A stretch of 64,000 nt of DNA from JAHBVY01 sp964415255 (GTDB lineage Bacteria > Myxococcota_A > Polyangia > Polyangiales > Polyangiaceae): NCBI GenBank assembly GCA_964415255.1, contig CAYQAC010000006.1, forward strand, positions 1 through 64,000, in the 5' to 3' direction. The notes beneath the pieces are model-generated. The model was not told the origin of the DNA and ran no database searches. It saw only the letters and a program-made list of their open reading frames with translations. Positions 8,238 through 18,396 of the stretch are shown here, in pieces. The position numbers were made by a program, and so were the translations under genes. Within the stretch, counting starts at the first letter, position 1. The number at the start of each line of letters is the position of its first letter.

Positions 8238-8966
8238 ATGCGCGCGCGCTCCTCGCTCCCCCCATCCGCTAGCTCGGCCCTGCGCCCTGCGCGATCGCCC
8301 TTGGCCTTGGCGCTCGCGGCCGTGGTGGCCCTGACGGCCTGCGCGGAGGGCGGCGAGATCGCGGTCCCCGTCATCGACTCCGACGCCTCGGCAGGCGCGG
8401 GGGGTGACGGCGGGGCGGCTGGCTCATCTGGCGGCGACGCTGGCACCGGCAACACCGCTTGGGGCGGGAGCGGGGGGTTTGGCGGTGCGGTGGGCGGCGC
8501 CGGGGGAGGCGCGGGCGCGGGCGCGGGCGCGGCGAGCGGCGCTGGTGGTGTCGGTGCAGCCAGCGGCGCTGGCGGCACGGGGGGCACCGCCCCTTGCGGT
8601 GAGTGCGCTCCAGGTGAAGATGAGACGGAGCCTTGTGGCAACTGCGGTGTGCGGCTCCGCACTTGCACCAGCAGCTGCACCTGGGGCGCGTGGAGCGGCT
8701 GCGGTGTGCAAGGTGAGTGTGCTCCCGGCGAGATCGACCTCATTGGCTGCGACAGCTGCTCGCAGCGTGTCTGTCAGCTGGACTGCAGCTACCCCCCAGA
8801 TTGCGAGCTCAAGCCCGCCAGCGCCTGCGAGTACCGAGCAGGCACCAACTGGCGCTGCTGCGACTCCAGCTCCTGGCAGTTCTGCCTCAGCAGCTGCCAG
8901 TGGAGCACCGCCTGCGCGTCGGGCGGCCCCAGCTGCTGCACCGGGCCGGGGCCCAGGTGCCCGTGA
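8238..8966 (+). CDS. Gly-rich, Cys-rich lipoprotein
   Basis: 242-residue predicted lipoprotein. The signal peptide ends in a lipobox-like LTAC near residue 36. Residues about 50-115 are a Gly/Ala/Ser low-complexity linker typical of myxobacterial surface proteins. The C-terminal half has about 25 Cys residues in repeated motifs: C-ECAPGE-E-CGNCG-R-R-C, then CTWGAWSGC, then CAPGEIDL-GCDSC. A similar Cys pattern is known from myxobacterial secreted proteins, often next to metalloprotease-like or adhesion modules; here only the Cys module is present. Disulfide-rich surface display is inferred. The start ATG directly precedes the signal peptide. Confidence 0.8.
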   Translation: MRARSSLPPSASSALRPARSPLALALAAVVALTACAEGGEIAVPVIDSDASAGAGGDGGAAGSSGGDAGTGNTAWGGSGGFGGAVGGAGGGAGAGAGAASGAGGVGAASGAGGTGGTAPCGECAPGEDETEPCGNCGVRLRTCTSSCTWGAWSGCGVQGECAPGEIDLIGCDSCSQRVCQLDCSYPPDCELKPASACEYRAGTNWRCCDSSSWQFCLSSCQWSTACASGGPSCCTGPGPRCP

Positions 8967-9004
8967 GAGGCTCTAGGTACCTGTGAGCCTGTAAGCGCGG
9001 CGCC

Positions 9005-9484
9005 TCACGCTGGGCGGCACACCCAGCGCCAAACGGAGCCGTCATCGCCATGGTCAATGACCTTGTCCAACACGAAGTTCGACTTGACGAGCACTGCGTT
9101 CGAGGCGTTCTTCTCTGGTAAGGTGTGCGCCACCACCTGCTTCACAGCGCCGTCTTGGAACGCCCGCTCAAGGAGCAAACGAACAGCGCCTGTCGCGTAG
9201 CCGCTGCCGCGGAACGCGGGCGCGACCTCGTAGCCAATCTCCACCTCACCCTCCAGGTTCGGTGGGCCAGCGTAGCCACCATTACCTACCACCGTTCGTC
9301 TAGCCCGGTCAATGAACAGGAAGCCTGGCCATTCGTCATTACAAGGGAACGACGGGTCGAAGGCCTCCGGGAACTCAGGCCAGCCCTCAGGCACGCCCAG
9401 CCCAAGCAACGCCGTGAGCCGCTCCGGGCCCTCCGCGCACGCAGCCCGAATGTCCACCGTGACCGGGATTAACTCTAGAGTCAT
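9005..9484 (-). CDS. GNAT-family N-acetyltransferase
   Basis: 159 residues of RimJ/RimL-like GNAT type. The acetyl-CoA-binding motif is seen as GYEVAPAFRGSGYATGAVRLLLERAF (about 84-109), followed by VVAHTLPEKNASNAVLVKSNF. It would transfer an acetyl group from acetyl-CoA to a small-molecule or protein amine; the substrate is unknown. The downstream DUF2442 gene on the same strand ends 2 bp before this gene starts, so the minus-strand genes from 10.3 kb down to 9.0 kb may be one unit. Confidence 0.88.
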   Translation of the reverse strand: MTLELIPVTVDIRAACAEGPERLTALLGLGVPEGWPEFPEAFDPSFPCNDEWPGFLFIDRARRTVVGNGGYAGPPNLEGEVEIGYEVAPAFRGSGYATGAVRLLLERAFQDGAVKQVVAHTLPEKNASNAVLVKSNFVLDKVIDHGDDGSVWRWVCRPA

Positions 9485-9485
9485 C

Positions 9486-9752
9486 CTACGACCGCTCGAA
9501 CGTGAGAGGGTACTTCTCAGGGTGCTTCATGGTGTCCAAGCTCAAGTCGATATCCAAATCAGGCCAGTAGTAGCAGCCAGGCGACTGCTCCTCGACGTTG
9601 AGCACAGCCTCCACCGTGCCCTTCTTGAACCAAGGGAAGGTCTCAAAAGGGAGGAAGACCTCCTCTCCCCGGACCAACACCCAAATCCCGTGCGGGGAGA
9701 TATCAGTCACCTCGATGGCTGAAGTACTTTTCCCATGCGGTTGTGAGCTCAT
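9486..9752 (-). CDS. DUF2442 family protein
   Basis: 88 residues. The family pattern is clear: I-VTDISPHGIWVLV-GEEVFLPFETFPWFK near residues 14-43, then NVEE and Y-WPDLDIDLSLDTM at the C-terminus. DUF2442 proteins are commonly paired with DUF4160 proteins, as here, where the DUF4160 gene overlaps by about 50 bp upstream. Such pairs are often carried in accessory regions and are suspected toxin-antitoxin-like modules, without firm proof. The internal ATG at 9752 is chosen because the family N-terminus starts there. Confidence 0.85.
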   Translation of the reverse strand: MSSQPHGKSTSAIEVTDISPHGIWVLVRGEEVFLPFETFPWFKKGTVEAVLNVEEQSPGCYYWPDLDIDLSLDTMKHPEKYPLTFERS

Positions 9753-9951
9753 CTCGACGTGCCTCCACAATGCCTTGAATCTGACGGATCTGCTGTGGTG
9801 TGTACCGAAAATTTTTCGCCACCTGGACAAACGGTTCAAGCCAGAATTTCGCCTCGCCATCGCCGGACCGGACGTGCACATGCATGCGGGACTCTTCCAG
9901 CGAGAAGAAAAAGAACCGATACCCGCGCTCGGTGAAGATGGTGGGACTCAC
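9703..9951 (-). CDS. DUF4160 family protein
   Basis: 82 residues starting at GTG 9951 with AGAGG about 9 nt upstream. It matches the family closely: SPTIFTERGYRFFFFS, then MHVHVRSGDGEAKFWL-P and a C-terminal RDELTTAWEKYF. Its 3' end overlaps the DUF2442 gene start by about 50 bp, which implies translational coupling. Extension to an ATG at 10029 would add 26 residues outside the family. Function is unknown; the pairing with DUF2442 is the recognised context. Confidence 0.85.
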   Translation of the reverse strand: MSPTIFTERGYRFFFFSLEESRMHVHVRSGDGEAKFWLEPFVQVAKNFRYTPQQIRQIQGIVEARRDELTTAWEKYFSHRGD

Positions 9952-10047
9952 GCGCCGGACCTCTGTTGGTGGGGGCAGGTATTTGCGGGCGGAAAGCCGC
10001 AGCGTACCCTGCTGCCGCTTGGGCAGCAAGCCGGCCCCGTCCAGCGC

Positions 10048-10338
10048 TCACGCGCGCTCGCTGAGCTGCTTGAGCGCGTCCTCGATGCGCGCCGCGACAG
10101 CGAGGTACTCCTTCGCCCAACCTGAGCTCAGGCTCACCTCCTGCGCAGGGCAAGTCGGCACGAGCAGCAGCGAGAGATCCGGAACCACGCCCGCGCCGAG
10201 CTGAGCCAGCTGCTCATCGACGCAGGCCAGCGCATCGGCAGCGTCCTCCCAACTCGACCACGAGAAGTCGTTCCCTGGCCGCGCCAGGAGGGCTCTCAAC
10301 TCTAACAGCGGCGCGATGAGTCGCTGAATACTGGCCAC
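10048..10338 (-). CDS. Hypothetical protein
   Basis: 96 residues, mostly helical and acidic, with no motif I recognise. It begins MASIQRLIAPLLELRALL and ends in an amphipathic helix (EYLAVAARIEDALKQLSERA). It lies 96 bp upstream of the DUF4160 gene on the same strand and may belong to the same accessory cluster. Codon use looks like neighbouring genes, which supports coding. Confidence 0.55.
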   Translation of the reverse strand: MASIQRLIAPLLELRALLARPGNDFSWSSWEDAADALACVDEQLAQLGAGVVPDLSLLLVPTCPAQEVSLSSGWAKEYLAVAARIEDALKQLSERA

Positions 10339-10493
10339 CTCTCCCTCCGAACACAGACCCTACCCTCAGCAGCGCAGTGCTCGTCTCAGCAGCAGGCGCA
10401 CGCCGACGCCCTGCGCGCGCGCCTTAGCAAGCAGAGCGCTGCGCACGTCCCCTAGGCAACGATGAATCCGCCACGCGTCACCGCCCCACGGAG

Positions 10494-11849
10494 CTAGTCC
10501 TCGTCTTCGTAGTCCTCATCGTCCTCGTCTTCGTAGTCCTCATCGTCCTCATCATCCAGTGACTGGTATAAAATGACAGACTCTAAACCTAGCTGCGACA
10601 GCTCCGCTTGGACAGCGTCATCGTCTTCAAACGAATGGAACTGAAGATCGAGCTTGCGTAGCTTCGCTGGCTTCGCTTGAACGATGAGCCCCGCGACGGC
10701 GTCGCTCGCCTTGATCCAGTACAGCGTCAGCGTCTCCACCTCGTGGATCCACGGGGCGCCCAGCAACGCCTGCACCCCCGCGTCCCCAATCGGCGCGCTG
10801 ACCTTCAGCTCCTTGAGGTGATGATAGGGCGACGTCTCCACAAACGCCTTGAACTCCTCCGCACCCCACTCAGAGCATTCAACGCTTACGTGAGTGACCA
10901 GCGACGTCCAGCGCCTGTCCACCTTAGTGGCGTCGAACCCCTGGGTGACCAACGCGCTACGAAACCGCGCTGGCCGCTGAACCAGCAGCGCCTCAACCTC
11001 GGCTAGCAACGCCGCGTCATCCGCCTCCGCGGGCACCGCCTGAAGTTGAGTTAGGATCTCTGACCATTGGCTGGCCTGCGACTGGCACAGCTCCCGCAGC
11101 CGAGCGACGTCGAACTCAAGCCGGGGAACGTCCTGAATGGTGGCGCCGACGGCCTTCAAAGCATCTGGCATGCCGAAGAGGTCAGGGATGCGCGCCGCCA
11201 CCTCCAAGAGCTTGGGCGTGAGCGCGCGGGCGTGCTCGCCGAGCGCAGTGACCGCCTCAATAGCCCCCTCAAGATCCTTGTCGCTGTCGAGCATCTCCCG
11301 GAGCACATCAAGGTGCTCCTCAACTAGCTCGCCCCGCCCGAGCTCCGCTAAAGACAACGCCGCGAGCCACTCCCCGCCACCCCTGCCCCGTAGCATGTCC
11401 ACGAAGAGGGCGGCCGCCTGCTCAGGCTCGCTCAACTCAGCCGCCGCCGAGATGAGCCGCCTGTACCACGTGGGCTCATCAGCGTGCTTCTTCGCAGCGC
11501 GGAGCAGCGCCTCCACCAGCTCGCTCCTATCTACCGTGGCGAGCTGCTCCCCGTGCAAGCTGATGCTCTGGCTGAGCGACATCAGCCCCTGGTCGTGATT
11601 GAGCGCCTCCACCTGGGCCGCGAACACCGAGATCGCAGTCTCTGGGTAGAGGGTCGCGTAGGCGCGCATCACCTCACTCCACAGCTCCTCCCCCTGATAC
11701 ACACCAAGCTCAACGGCCTTAGCGAGCAGCGTGGCTAGTGACTCCTCTAGCCCTTCGAGAGGGACACCCTCATCGGTGATGTCGCACAACTTGTCAGCCT
11801 GTTGACTAGGCTGCTTGGCCTTCATGAGCGCTGCAACAGTTGGGTCCAT
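10494..11849 (-). CDS. Large helical/leucine-rich-repeat-like protein with acidic tail
   Basis: 451 residues from ATG 11849. The first two thirds are helix-rich with repeated E-x-L-x-x-L patterns resembling HEAT or TPR scaffolds. Residues about 330-430 have LRR-like blocks (HLKELKVSAPIGDAGVQALL, VETLTLYW, LRKLDLQFHSF) as in myxobacterial LRR proteins. The last 17 residues are an acidic D/E/Y repeat encoded by two copies of a 24-bp unit (10497-10544). No enzymatic motif is seen. A scaffold or protein-binding role is inferred. It is flanked by short accessory genes and has a somewhat lower GC content than the metabolic genes. Confidence 0.75.
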   Translation of the reverse strand: MDPTVAALMKAKQPSQQADKLCDITDEGVPLEGLEESLATLLAKAVELGVYQGEELWSEVMRAYATLYPETAISVFAAQVEALNHDQGLMSLSQSISLHGEQLATVDRSELVEALLRAAKKHADEPTWYRRLISAAAELSEPEQAAALFVDMLRGRGGGEWLAALSLAELGRGELVEEHLDVLREMLDSDKDLEGAIEAVTALGEHARALTPKLLEVAARIPDLFGMPDALKAVGATIQDVPRLEFDVARLRELCQSQASQWSEILTQLQAVPAEADDAALLAEVEALLVQRPARFRSALVTQGFDATKVDRRWTSLVTHVSVECSEWGAEEFKAFVETSPYHHLKELKVSAPIGDAGVQALLGAPWIHEVETLTLYWIKASDAVAGLIVQAKPAKLRKLDLQFHSFEDDDAVQAELSQLGLESVILYQSLDDEDDEDYEDEDDEDYEDED

Positions 11850-11960
11850 GGCGCGCACGGTACGGCCCACAAACGCTCCCTGTCAATCGAGCCTCAATTC
11901 ACGACTGTCCGGCCAGCGAGCCAAAACCTCACCCCAGAGTTCGCGCCGCGACGACTCGCC

Positions 11961-12731
11961 TCAGCCCTCTGGGGCGCCTCCGTCTGTCTCCTCTGCCGCT
12001 CCGCCTGCCCCATCCATCCCGGCTGATCCGTCAGCTCCCCCGTCCAGGCTTTGAGCGGCGCCGCTCGGGGCCGCGCTCGGCGCCTGAAGGGGGAAGCTGC
12101 CGTCCCCCATGATGTCAGCCAAAATGACCTTACTGCGAAACTCAGGGCTCCCCAGGGTGCCGCCATGGCAGGCCTTGCAGTGGAGGGCCCCGCCGTCCTT
12201 CGTCTCGAAGCGGGCGACGAGCTGGAGGTTCATCCACTCCAGCACTTCACCGCGCTCGCGGCCTTCACCGAGCGGCTTTGGGGTGCCCTCTTCGCCCACC
12301 CGATGACAATCACGACACTCCACGTCGCGCCCCGTCTTGGTGCGCAGCGCTGGGATGAGCTCAGTGGCCATCCAGTTGGCCACGTGCTTCTTGTGGGTCA
12401 TCTTGCGGTAGTCGTCGGGCACGTGACAATGCTCACACGGCACGCCCAAGCTGTGCACCACGCCGCCCATGATGGTGTACACCTCACGGTCGCAGCGCGC
12501 CGCCTTCGCCACCCCCTGGTACTCGCGCTCAAGCGGCTTGGGCGGCGGCTTGCCCGGCTGCTCAGCGCAGTCGTCCAGCGCCGTCTTCGAGCGCCTAGCC
12601 ACCTTGGGGGCCTCTGGCTCGGGCGCCTTCGGCGGCGGCCCACAGCTCACCACGAACGCCGCCACCAATAGACATGCACACTGACTGATGGCGCGAGCGA
12701 TCGTGGCCCTCGCTGACGAGCGCCGCGCCAC
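11961..12731 (-). CDS. Multihaem c-type cytochrome lipoprotein (three CXXCH)
   Basis: About 256 residues if translation starts at GTG 12731, just before a signal peptide that ends in a lipobox (FVVSC). Three haem-binding motifs are visible: CEHCH, CRDCH and CKACH. Extra His and Met residues nearby could be axial ligands. The C-terminus is a low-complexity Ala/Gly/Asp tail. The likely role is periplasmic, membrane-anchored electron transfer; the CEHCH region resembles photosynthetic-reaction-centre-type or NapC-like cytochrome subunits only loosely. Upstream in-frame starts (12971, 12863) would give Arg/Gly-rich leaders and are less likely. Confidence 0.8.
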   Translation of the reverse strand: MARRSSARATIARAISQCACLLVAAFVVSCGPPPKAPEPEAPKVARRSKTALDDCAEQPGKPPPKPLEREYQGVAKAARCDREVYTIMGGVVHSLGVPCEHCHVPDDYRKMTHKKHVANWMATELIPALRTKTGRDVECRDCHRVGEEGTPKPLGEGRERGEVLEWMNLQLVARFETKDGGALHCKACHGGTLGSPEFRSKVILADIMGDGSFPLQAPSAAPSGAAQSLDGGADGSAGMDGAGGAAEETDGGAPEG

Positions 12732-13220
12732 CCCAACGCCCCCCACCCCTCCAAACGCGGCGCCTTGAGCGGCAACCGCTCCGTGGCCACGCGAGCGCCT
12801 GCTCCCCACAGCTGCACCCTCCGCCAAGCGCTCCACCCGCTCCCGCCCAGCTCGCTCCCGCATCGCAGCGAGACCATAGCAACCCTCCCCCGGACGCGCG
12901 GCGGGTTTCGTGACCTCACGGCCTGAACCCAGCGCTCTGCGCGCAGCGCGCTCCAATGCGGTGCCGTCCAACCCCCTCGATCCCTGAAATCCTCACGGGC
13001 TGAGTCCTCGCGGGTTCAGGAGGCTCGCGAGTTCAGCAGGCTCGCGGGTTCAGGAGGCTCGCGGCTTCAAAGCCTCCATCGCTCCCCGCCGTCCAACCCT
13101 TGCCAGGCGCCTGGCCCCGGGGTACTCGCAGCGTCCTCGCTCTCCACCCAGCTCGCGCACGCCGGGCGCGGCCGGGTGAGCAGGCTAGCAACCCTCGATC
13201 TTCCAAGGAATTCGCAGCAT
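12732..13220. other. Non-coding stretch upstream of icd
   Basis: Divergent intergenic region between the cytochrome lipoprotein and icd. It contains a 17-bp tandem repeat (13007-13070) and must hold promoters for both genes, but I cannot place -35/-10 elements with confidence. No coding sequence is supported. Confidence 0.5.
13007..13070. repeat. 17-bp tandem repeat
   Basis: Units of CTCGCGGGTTCAGGAGG start at 13007, 13024 and 13041, with a partial fourth at 13058. Copy 2 differs at two positions (A for G, C for G). The repeat lies about 150 bp upstream of the icd start and does not encode protein. It is a candidate variable-number repeat. Confidence 0.75.
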
Positions 13221-14609
<1,389 letters not shown>

Positions 14610-14615
14610 CAAGGA

Positions 14616-14639
14616 GGGGGGCGCCGAGCCCCCCGTTTT
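14616..14639 (+). terminator. Rho-independent terminator after icd
   Basis: A 7-bp G/C stem (GGGGGGC paired with GCCCCCC, loop of 5) is followed by GTTTT, starting 7 bp after the icd stop codon. Confidence 0.85.
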
Positions 14640-14648
14640 AGAGAGCTA

Positions 14649-14680
14649 GGGCGACGAGCGGTCTACCGTTCGTCGCCTCA
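14649..14680. repeat. Dispersed hairpin element, copy 1
   Basis: GGCGACGA (14650-14657) pairs perfectly with TCGTCGCC (14670-14677), with inner CGGT/ACCG pairing. The flanks GCTAGG and CTCA are shared with the second copy at 35336-35363. It lies in the ahcY leader, 92 bp before the start. It is not a T-tailed terminator. Confidence 0.7.
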
Positions 14681-14771
14681 AGTCAGAGAACAGCAGAGCT
14701 TGGTCCGAACGCGACCAGCGATCAGAATCAGAGAGCCGGGCCACGGCCCGAGGCAGTGAGAGGACAGACAG

Positions 14772-16202
14772 ATGACACAGAGCGTTTCGGTACCAACCAG
14801 CAACTCCCCTGACTACGTCGTCCAAGACATCAGCCTAGCTGACTGGGGTCGCAAGGAGATCCAGATCGCCGAGCACGAGATGCCCGGCCTGATGGCCACC
14901 CGCGAGAAGTACGGCAAGACCAAGCCCCTCGCCGGCGCGCGCGTCTCTGGTTCGCTCCACATGACCATCCAAACGGCGGTGCTCATCGAGACACTGAAGG
15001 ACCTCGGCGCGGACGTGCGCTGGGCCTCCTGCAACATCTTCTCCACGCAAGATCACGCCGCGGCCGCCATCGCCAAGTCGGGCACCCCCGTGTTCGCGTT
15101 CAAGGGTGAGACGCTCGAAGAGTACTGGGACCTGACCTTCCGCGCGCTCACCTGGCCCGACGGCAAGGGCCCGCAGATCATCGTGGACGACGGCGGGGAC
15201 GCGACCCTGCTCATCCACCGCGGCTACGCCGCCGAGAAGGACGCCAGCATCCTGGATGAGCCCACGGACAACGAAGAGCTCATCATCATCAACAAGCTGC
15301 TGAAGCGCGTGCTGAAGCAGGACCCGAAGCACTGGCACCGCGTGGTTTCAGAGTGGATTGGCGTCTCGGAGGAGACCACCACCGGCGTCCACCGCTTGTA
15401 CCAAATGCACGAGAAGGGCGAGCTCTTGGTGCCGGCCATCAACGTCAATGACTCCGTCACCAAGAGCAAGTTCGACAACGTCTACGGTTGCCGCGAGAGC
15501 TTGGTGGACGGCATCAAGCGCGCGACGGACGTGATGCTCGCCGGTAAAACGGCGGTCATTTGCGGCTATGGGGACGTCGGCAAGGGCTCCGCGGAGGCGC
15601 TCGCCTCACACCGGGCGCAGGTGTGCGTCACGGAGATTGACCCCATCTGCGCGCTCCAGGCCTGCATGGCGGGTTACAAGGTGACCACGGTGGAGGATGC
15701 GCTCCCCTTTGCGGACATCTACGTCACCACCACCGGCAACAAAGACGTCATCACGATTGACCACATGGCCAAGATGAAAGACCAGGCCATCGTGTGTAAC
15801 ATTGGCCACTTCGACAACGAGATCCAAGTAGCCAAGTTGATGGCCTATCCAGGCATCCAGCGCACCAACATCAAGCCGCAGGTGGACATGTTCACCTTCC
15901 CGGATGGTCACAGCATCTTCCTCTTGGCGGAGGGTCGCCTGGTGAACCTCGGCTGCGCCACCGGCCACCCGAGTTTTGTGATGAGCAACAGCTTCACCAA
16001 CCAGACGCTGGCGCAGATCGACCTCTGGACCAACCGACGGGACGTGGGCGTGTACGTGCTCCCGAAGCAGCTGGATGAAGAGGTGGCGCGCCTGCACCTG
16101 AGCAAGTTGGGCGCCAAGCTGACCACCCTCACGCCGGACCAAGCGCAGTACATCGGCGTGGCGCAAGAGGGCCCCTTCAAGCCCGATCACTACCGTTACT
16201 GA
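14772..16202 (+). CDS. ahcY: Adenosylhomocysteinase (SAH hydrolase)
   Basis: 476 residues, normal for bacterial SahH. It splits S-adenosylhomocysteine to adenosine and homocysteine, feeding the methyl cycle and trans-sulfuration. Motifs include SGSLHMTIQTAVLIETL, SCNIFSTQDHAAAAIA, the catalytic-domain N-V-NDSVTKSKFDN, and the NAD-binding GYGDVGKGSAEAL near residue 262. The C-terminus KPDHYRY is the family signature end that closes the active site. The leader from 14640 is rich in small inverted repeats, but I do not see the SAH-riboswitch consensus. Downstream is a 9-bp hairpin (16241-16264) without a T tract. Confidence 0.97.
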   Translation: MTQSVSVPTSNSPDYVVQDISLADWGRKEIQIAEHEMPGLMATREKYGKTKPLAGARVSGSLHMTIQTAVLIETLKDLGADVRWASCNIFSTQDHAAAAIAKSGTPVFAFKGETLEEYWDLTFRALTWPDGKGPQIIVDDGGDATLLIHRGYAAEKDASILDEPTDNEELIIINKLLKRVLKQDPKHWHRVVSEWIGVSEETTTGVHRLYQMHEKGELLVPAINVNDSVTKSKFDNVYGCRESLVDGIKRATDVMLAGKTAVICGYGDVGKGSAEALASHRAQVCVTEIDPICALQACMAGYKVTTVEDALPFADIYVTTTGNKDVITIDHMAKMKDQAIVCNIGHFDNEIQVAKLMAYPGIQRTNIKPQVDMFTFPDGHSIFLLAEGRLVNLGCATGHPSFVMSNSFTNQTLAQIDLWTNRRDVGVYVLPKQLDEEVARLHLSKLGAKLTTLTPDQAQYIGVAQEGPFKPDHYRY

Positions 16203-16240
16203 GCCGCAGCGTTACTGAGCTACAGCGCTACTAAGCCGCC

Positions 16241-16264
16241 GTGCGTGTCCCCCGTGACACGCAC
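16241..16264. repeat. Inverted repeat downstream of ahcY
   Basis: GTGCGTGTC (16241-16249) pairs with GACACGCAC (16256-16264), a perfect 9-bp stem with a 6-nt loop, 38 bp after the stop codon. No T tract follows, so termination would need Rho or it may protect the mRNA 3' end. Confidence 0.55.
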
Positions 16265-16487
16265 GCAAGGCCCCCGCGCCACAGGGCGGAGCCACAAGGC
16301 CTTGTAGCGGGCACAACGGAGCCACAGGCCACACCCACACGGCGAGTCCCAGAGCTAGTCTCTAGGGCTCGCCGCTCGCTTTTTTTGGGGGTTGGTACCA
16401 GCGTCAGAACCCGCACGGCGCCGCAGTCACCGCGCCCACCGTGGCGTCACCGCGCCTACGTGGCACGCTGGTTGCTGTCCCGTCAGC

Positions 16488-17795
16488 ATGTCTCTCCTTC
16501 GCCTCCCCCTCAGCGCGCTGCTCGGCCTCACGCTCACCGTGAGCGCCTGCACCCGCACCACCGCCCACACCGGCGCGGCCTGCGCTGGGCAGCACGGAGA
16601 GGCAAGCACCGAGTGCCCCGCGGAGGCACCCGCCAGCGCGCGCGCCCCCCAGCTCACACCCTACGCGCCACAGCTCCCCGCGCCGCGCGCTGAGCCTGAA
16701 CAACGCGCGTACGGGAGGCTGCTCCCCATCATCGAAGGCCGCTGGCTGGTGCTCGGCGTGAGCGATCCCAATTGGGGTGAGGGCGCGCCACAGCTCGCCT
16801 CAGCGCGCGGCCAGCTGACGGTGGCGGCGACGCGGCGCATCGGCGAAAGCCAGCTAGGCGCCGTGGCGCGCCACCTGGCGCGAAGTGAGCGCTCCCCATC
16901 CCACACTGGCGCGCCCCCCGCGCCCCAACCGAGCGGCACAGCGAAGGCCGCCGTCAGTGAGCCGCTCGGCCACGCCGAGGTGTTCCACGAAGACGGCAGC
17001 TCGCGCGAGGTGCCGCTGAGCGATCTTGTTGTGCTCCGCCGCTTTCACGACATGGAAGAGATCTCCCAGTCACCGTCCGCGCCCAGCGACCAAGCGCTCG
17101 CGCAGAACGCGTGGAGTCAGAGCATGGATCCTGGCCTCGTCGTGGTGGATCTGTGCGCCACGCTGCCCTGCAGCCCGCTCTTGGCGGCGGCTCAGCGCGC
17201 CGCATCCGACAGCTCCACTGACCAACCGGCGCCACACGCTGTGCCGCATGAGTCAGCCTCACGTCCTAACGCCCCCAGCTACGGCCGCCTCCTCACCCAC
17301 CCGAGCCAGGCTCAGGCGCTCCAGGTGCTCGCTCAGCTCACCCCCGCGCCCGACGATCAGGGCGCCTTCGCCCTCGCGGCGCGCGCGCTCGAGCTGCTCC
17401 AAGGCACCCCCACCTACCGCGCGCATCAAGCGCGCTACGCGCGCTACCTGCGGGCTCAAACACCGCCCGACCCAGACGCCGCGGCCAGCTGGGAGCACCA
17501 CTCGGAGCTGAAGCCCGAGCTCCGCTTCTGGGGCAGTAGCGAGCCACGCTACATCGGTTGGTCGCTGCTCTCCTCCGAGGGCTGCGGCGACTTCGACGCG
17601 GCCCTCACCGGCGTGTTCGAGGTGCTCCCCGGCGGGCGCCTGCGCACCGTGGAGCTCCGCGAGGCGCGCGAGCTCCCCACCCACGTCATCCTCGGTGACG
17701 AAGCCACCCTATGGGACAGCGAGGGCCTGCGCCTCCCCGGCGGAGAGGCGCCCTACCTGAACCTCGCGGTGAGCACCCCCATCTGCCGCTGCTGA
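16488..17795 (+). CDS. Hypothetical lipoprotein
   Basis: 435 residues from ATG 16488. The signal peptide MSLLRLPLSALLGLTLTVSAC carries a lipobox. The next 30 residues are Ala/His/Thr-rich. The rest has no domain I recognise; it includes G-WLVLGVSDPNWG near 85 and a C-terminal segment ending STPICRC. The upstream frame extension to 16392 is rejected because the signal peptide starts at 16488. Surface or periplasmic location is inferred from the lipobox. Confidence 0.75.
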   Translation: MSLLRLPLSALLGLTLTVSACTRTTAHTGAACAGQHGEASTECPAEAPASARAPQLTPYAPQLPAPRAEPEQRAYGRLLPIIEGRWLVLGVSDPNWGEGAPQLASARGQLTVAATRRIGESQLGAVARHLARSERSPSHTGAPPAPQPSGTAKAAVSEPLGHAEVFHEDGSSREVPLSDLVVLRRFHDMEEISQSPSAPSDQALAQNAWSQSMDPGLVVVDLCATLPCSPLLAAAQRAASDSSTDQPAPHAVPHESASRPNAPSYGRLLTHPSQAQALQVLAQLTPAPDDQGAFALAARALELLQGTPTYRAHQARYARYLRAQTPPDPDAAASWEHHSELKPELRFWGSSEPRYIGWSLLSSEGCGDFDAALTGVFEVLPGGRLRTVELREARELPTHVILGDEATLWDSEGLRLPGGEAPYLNLAVSTPICRC

Positions 17796-17821
17796 GCGCC
17801 AACCCCAGTCAGCTTAACTTC

Positions 17822-18199
17822 CTATAGTGGCTGCAGCTTGATCGACACCCGCTTGGGGAGCGCCTTACCACAATCATCCTTTTTGTATGAGGAAGAGACC
17901 TCGCGCGTCAGCAATTCGTACCCTGCTCTGACGACCGTGATCTCTGACGTACCGTCACCCGTAATCTGCCTCACGTACTCACAGCCACGCTCATAGAGAG
18001 ACGCCGGAACACCATCAACGCTCACCTCCGCGTCACAAATAGCCGCGCCCGTTTGCGCATCCGAAACCCGAATTCGGTACATCGGATACACGTAGTCGTC
18101 ATTGCACCCCCAATCACACCCCGACGCCAGGAGGCCCAATGCCACCCCAGCCGCTCCAATCAAACGCTTGTCCGCGAGCGTGAGGCGCAAGGTCCGCAT
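17822..18199 (-). CDS. Lipoprotein with carboxypeptidase-regulatory-like domain
   Basis: 125 residues. The signal peptide ends LLASGCDWGC, with the lipobox Cys near 28. The body (YRIRVSDAQTGAAICDAEVSVDG through VVRAGYELLT) resembles the beta-sandwich carboxypeptidase regulatory or CNA-B-type fold common in surface lipoproteins. Convergent with the preceding lipoprotein gene (26 bp between stops). Function is unknown. Confidence 0.75.
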   Translation of the reverse strand: MRTLRLTLADKRLIGAAGVALGLLASGCDWGCNDDYVYPMYRIRVSDAQTGAAICDAEVSVDGVPASLYERGCEYVRQITGDGTSEITVVRAGYELLTREVSSSYKKDDCGKALPKRVSIKLQPL

Positions 18200-18396
18200 G
18201 TCCCACAGTTTGGACCCCGCCTCACCGAACCGTCAAGGCGCAAAGTATGCGCCCCGAACTACCCGCGCCGCGCGACGATCCAAGGCGACGCTCGAATCCG
18301 AAGCCGCTCACGACCCGCGCTCACCGCACGGCTCGAGCTGGTGATGCGAGCGCGCTGCGTGCGCGGCCCCGGACGAGGGTGACCGGGACCAAAGCC

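Noticed and set aside
14640..14771. SAH or SAM riboswitch in the ahcY leader
   Set aside because: Several hairpins are present, but the known SAH-riboswitch core could not be found; only the dispersed hairpin is supported.
16488..17795. Peptidase or enzyme function for the lipoprotein
   Set aside because: No catalytic motif could be identified beyond the lipobox.
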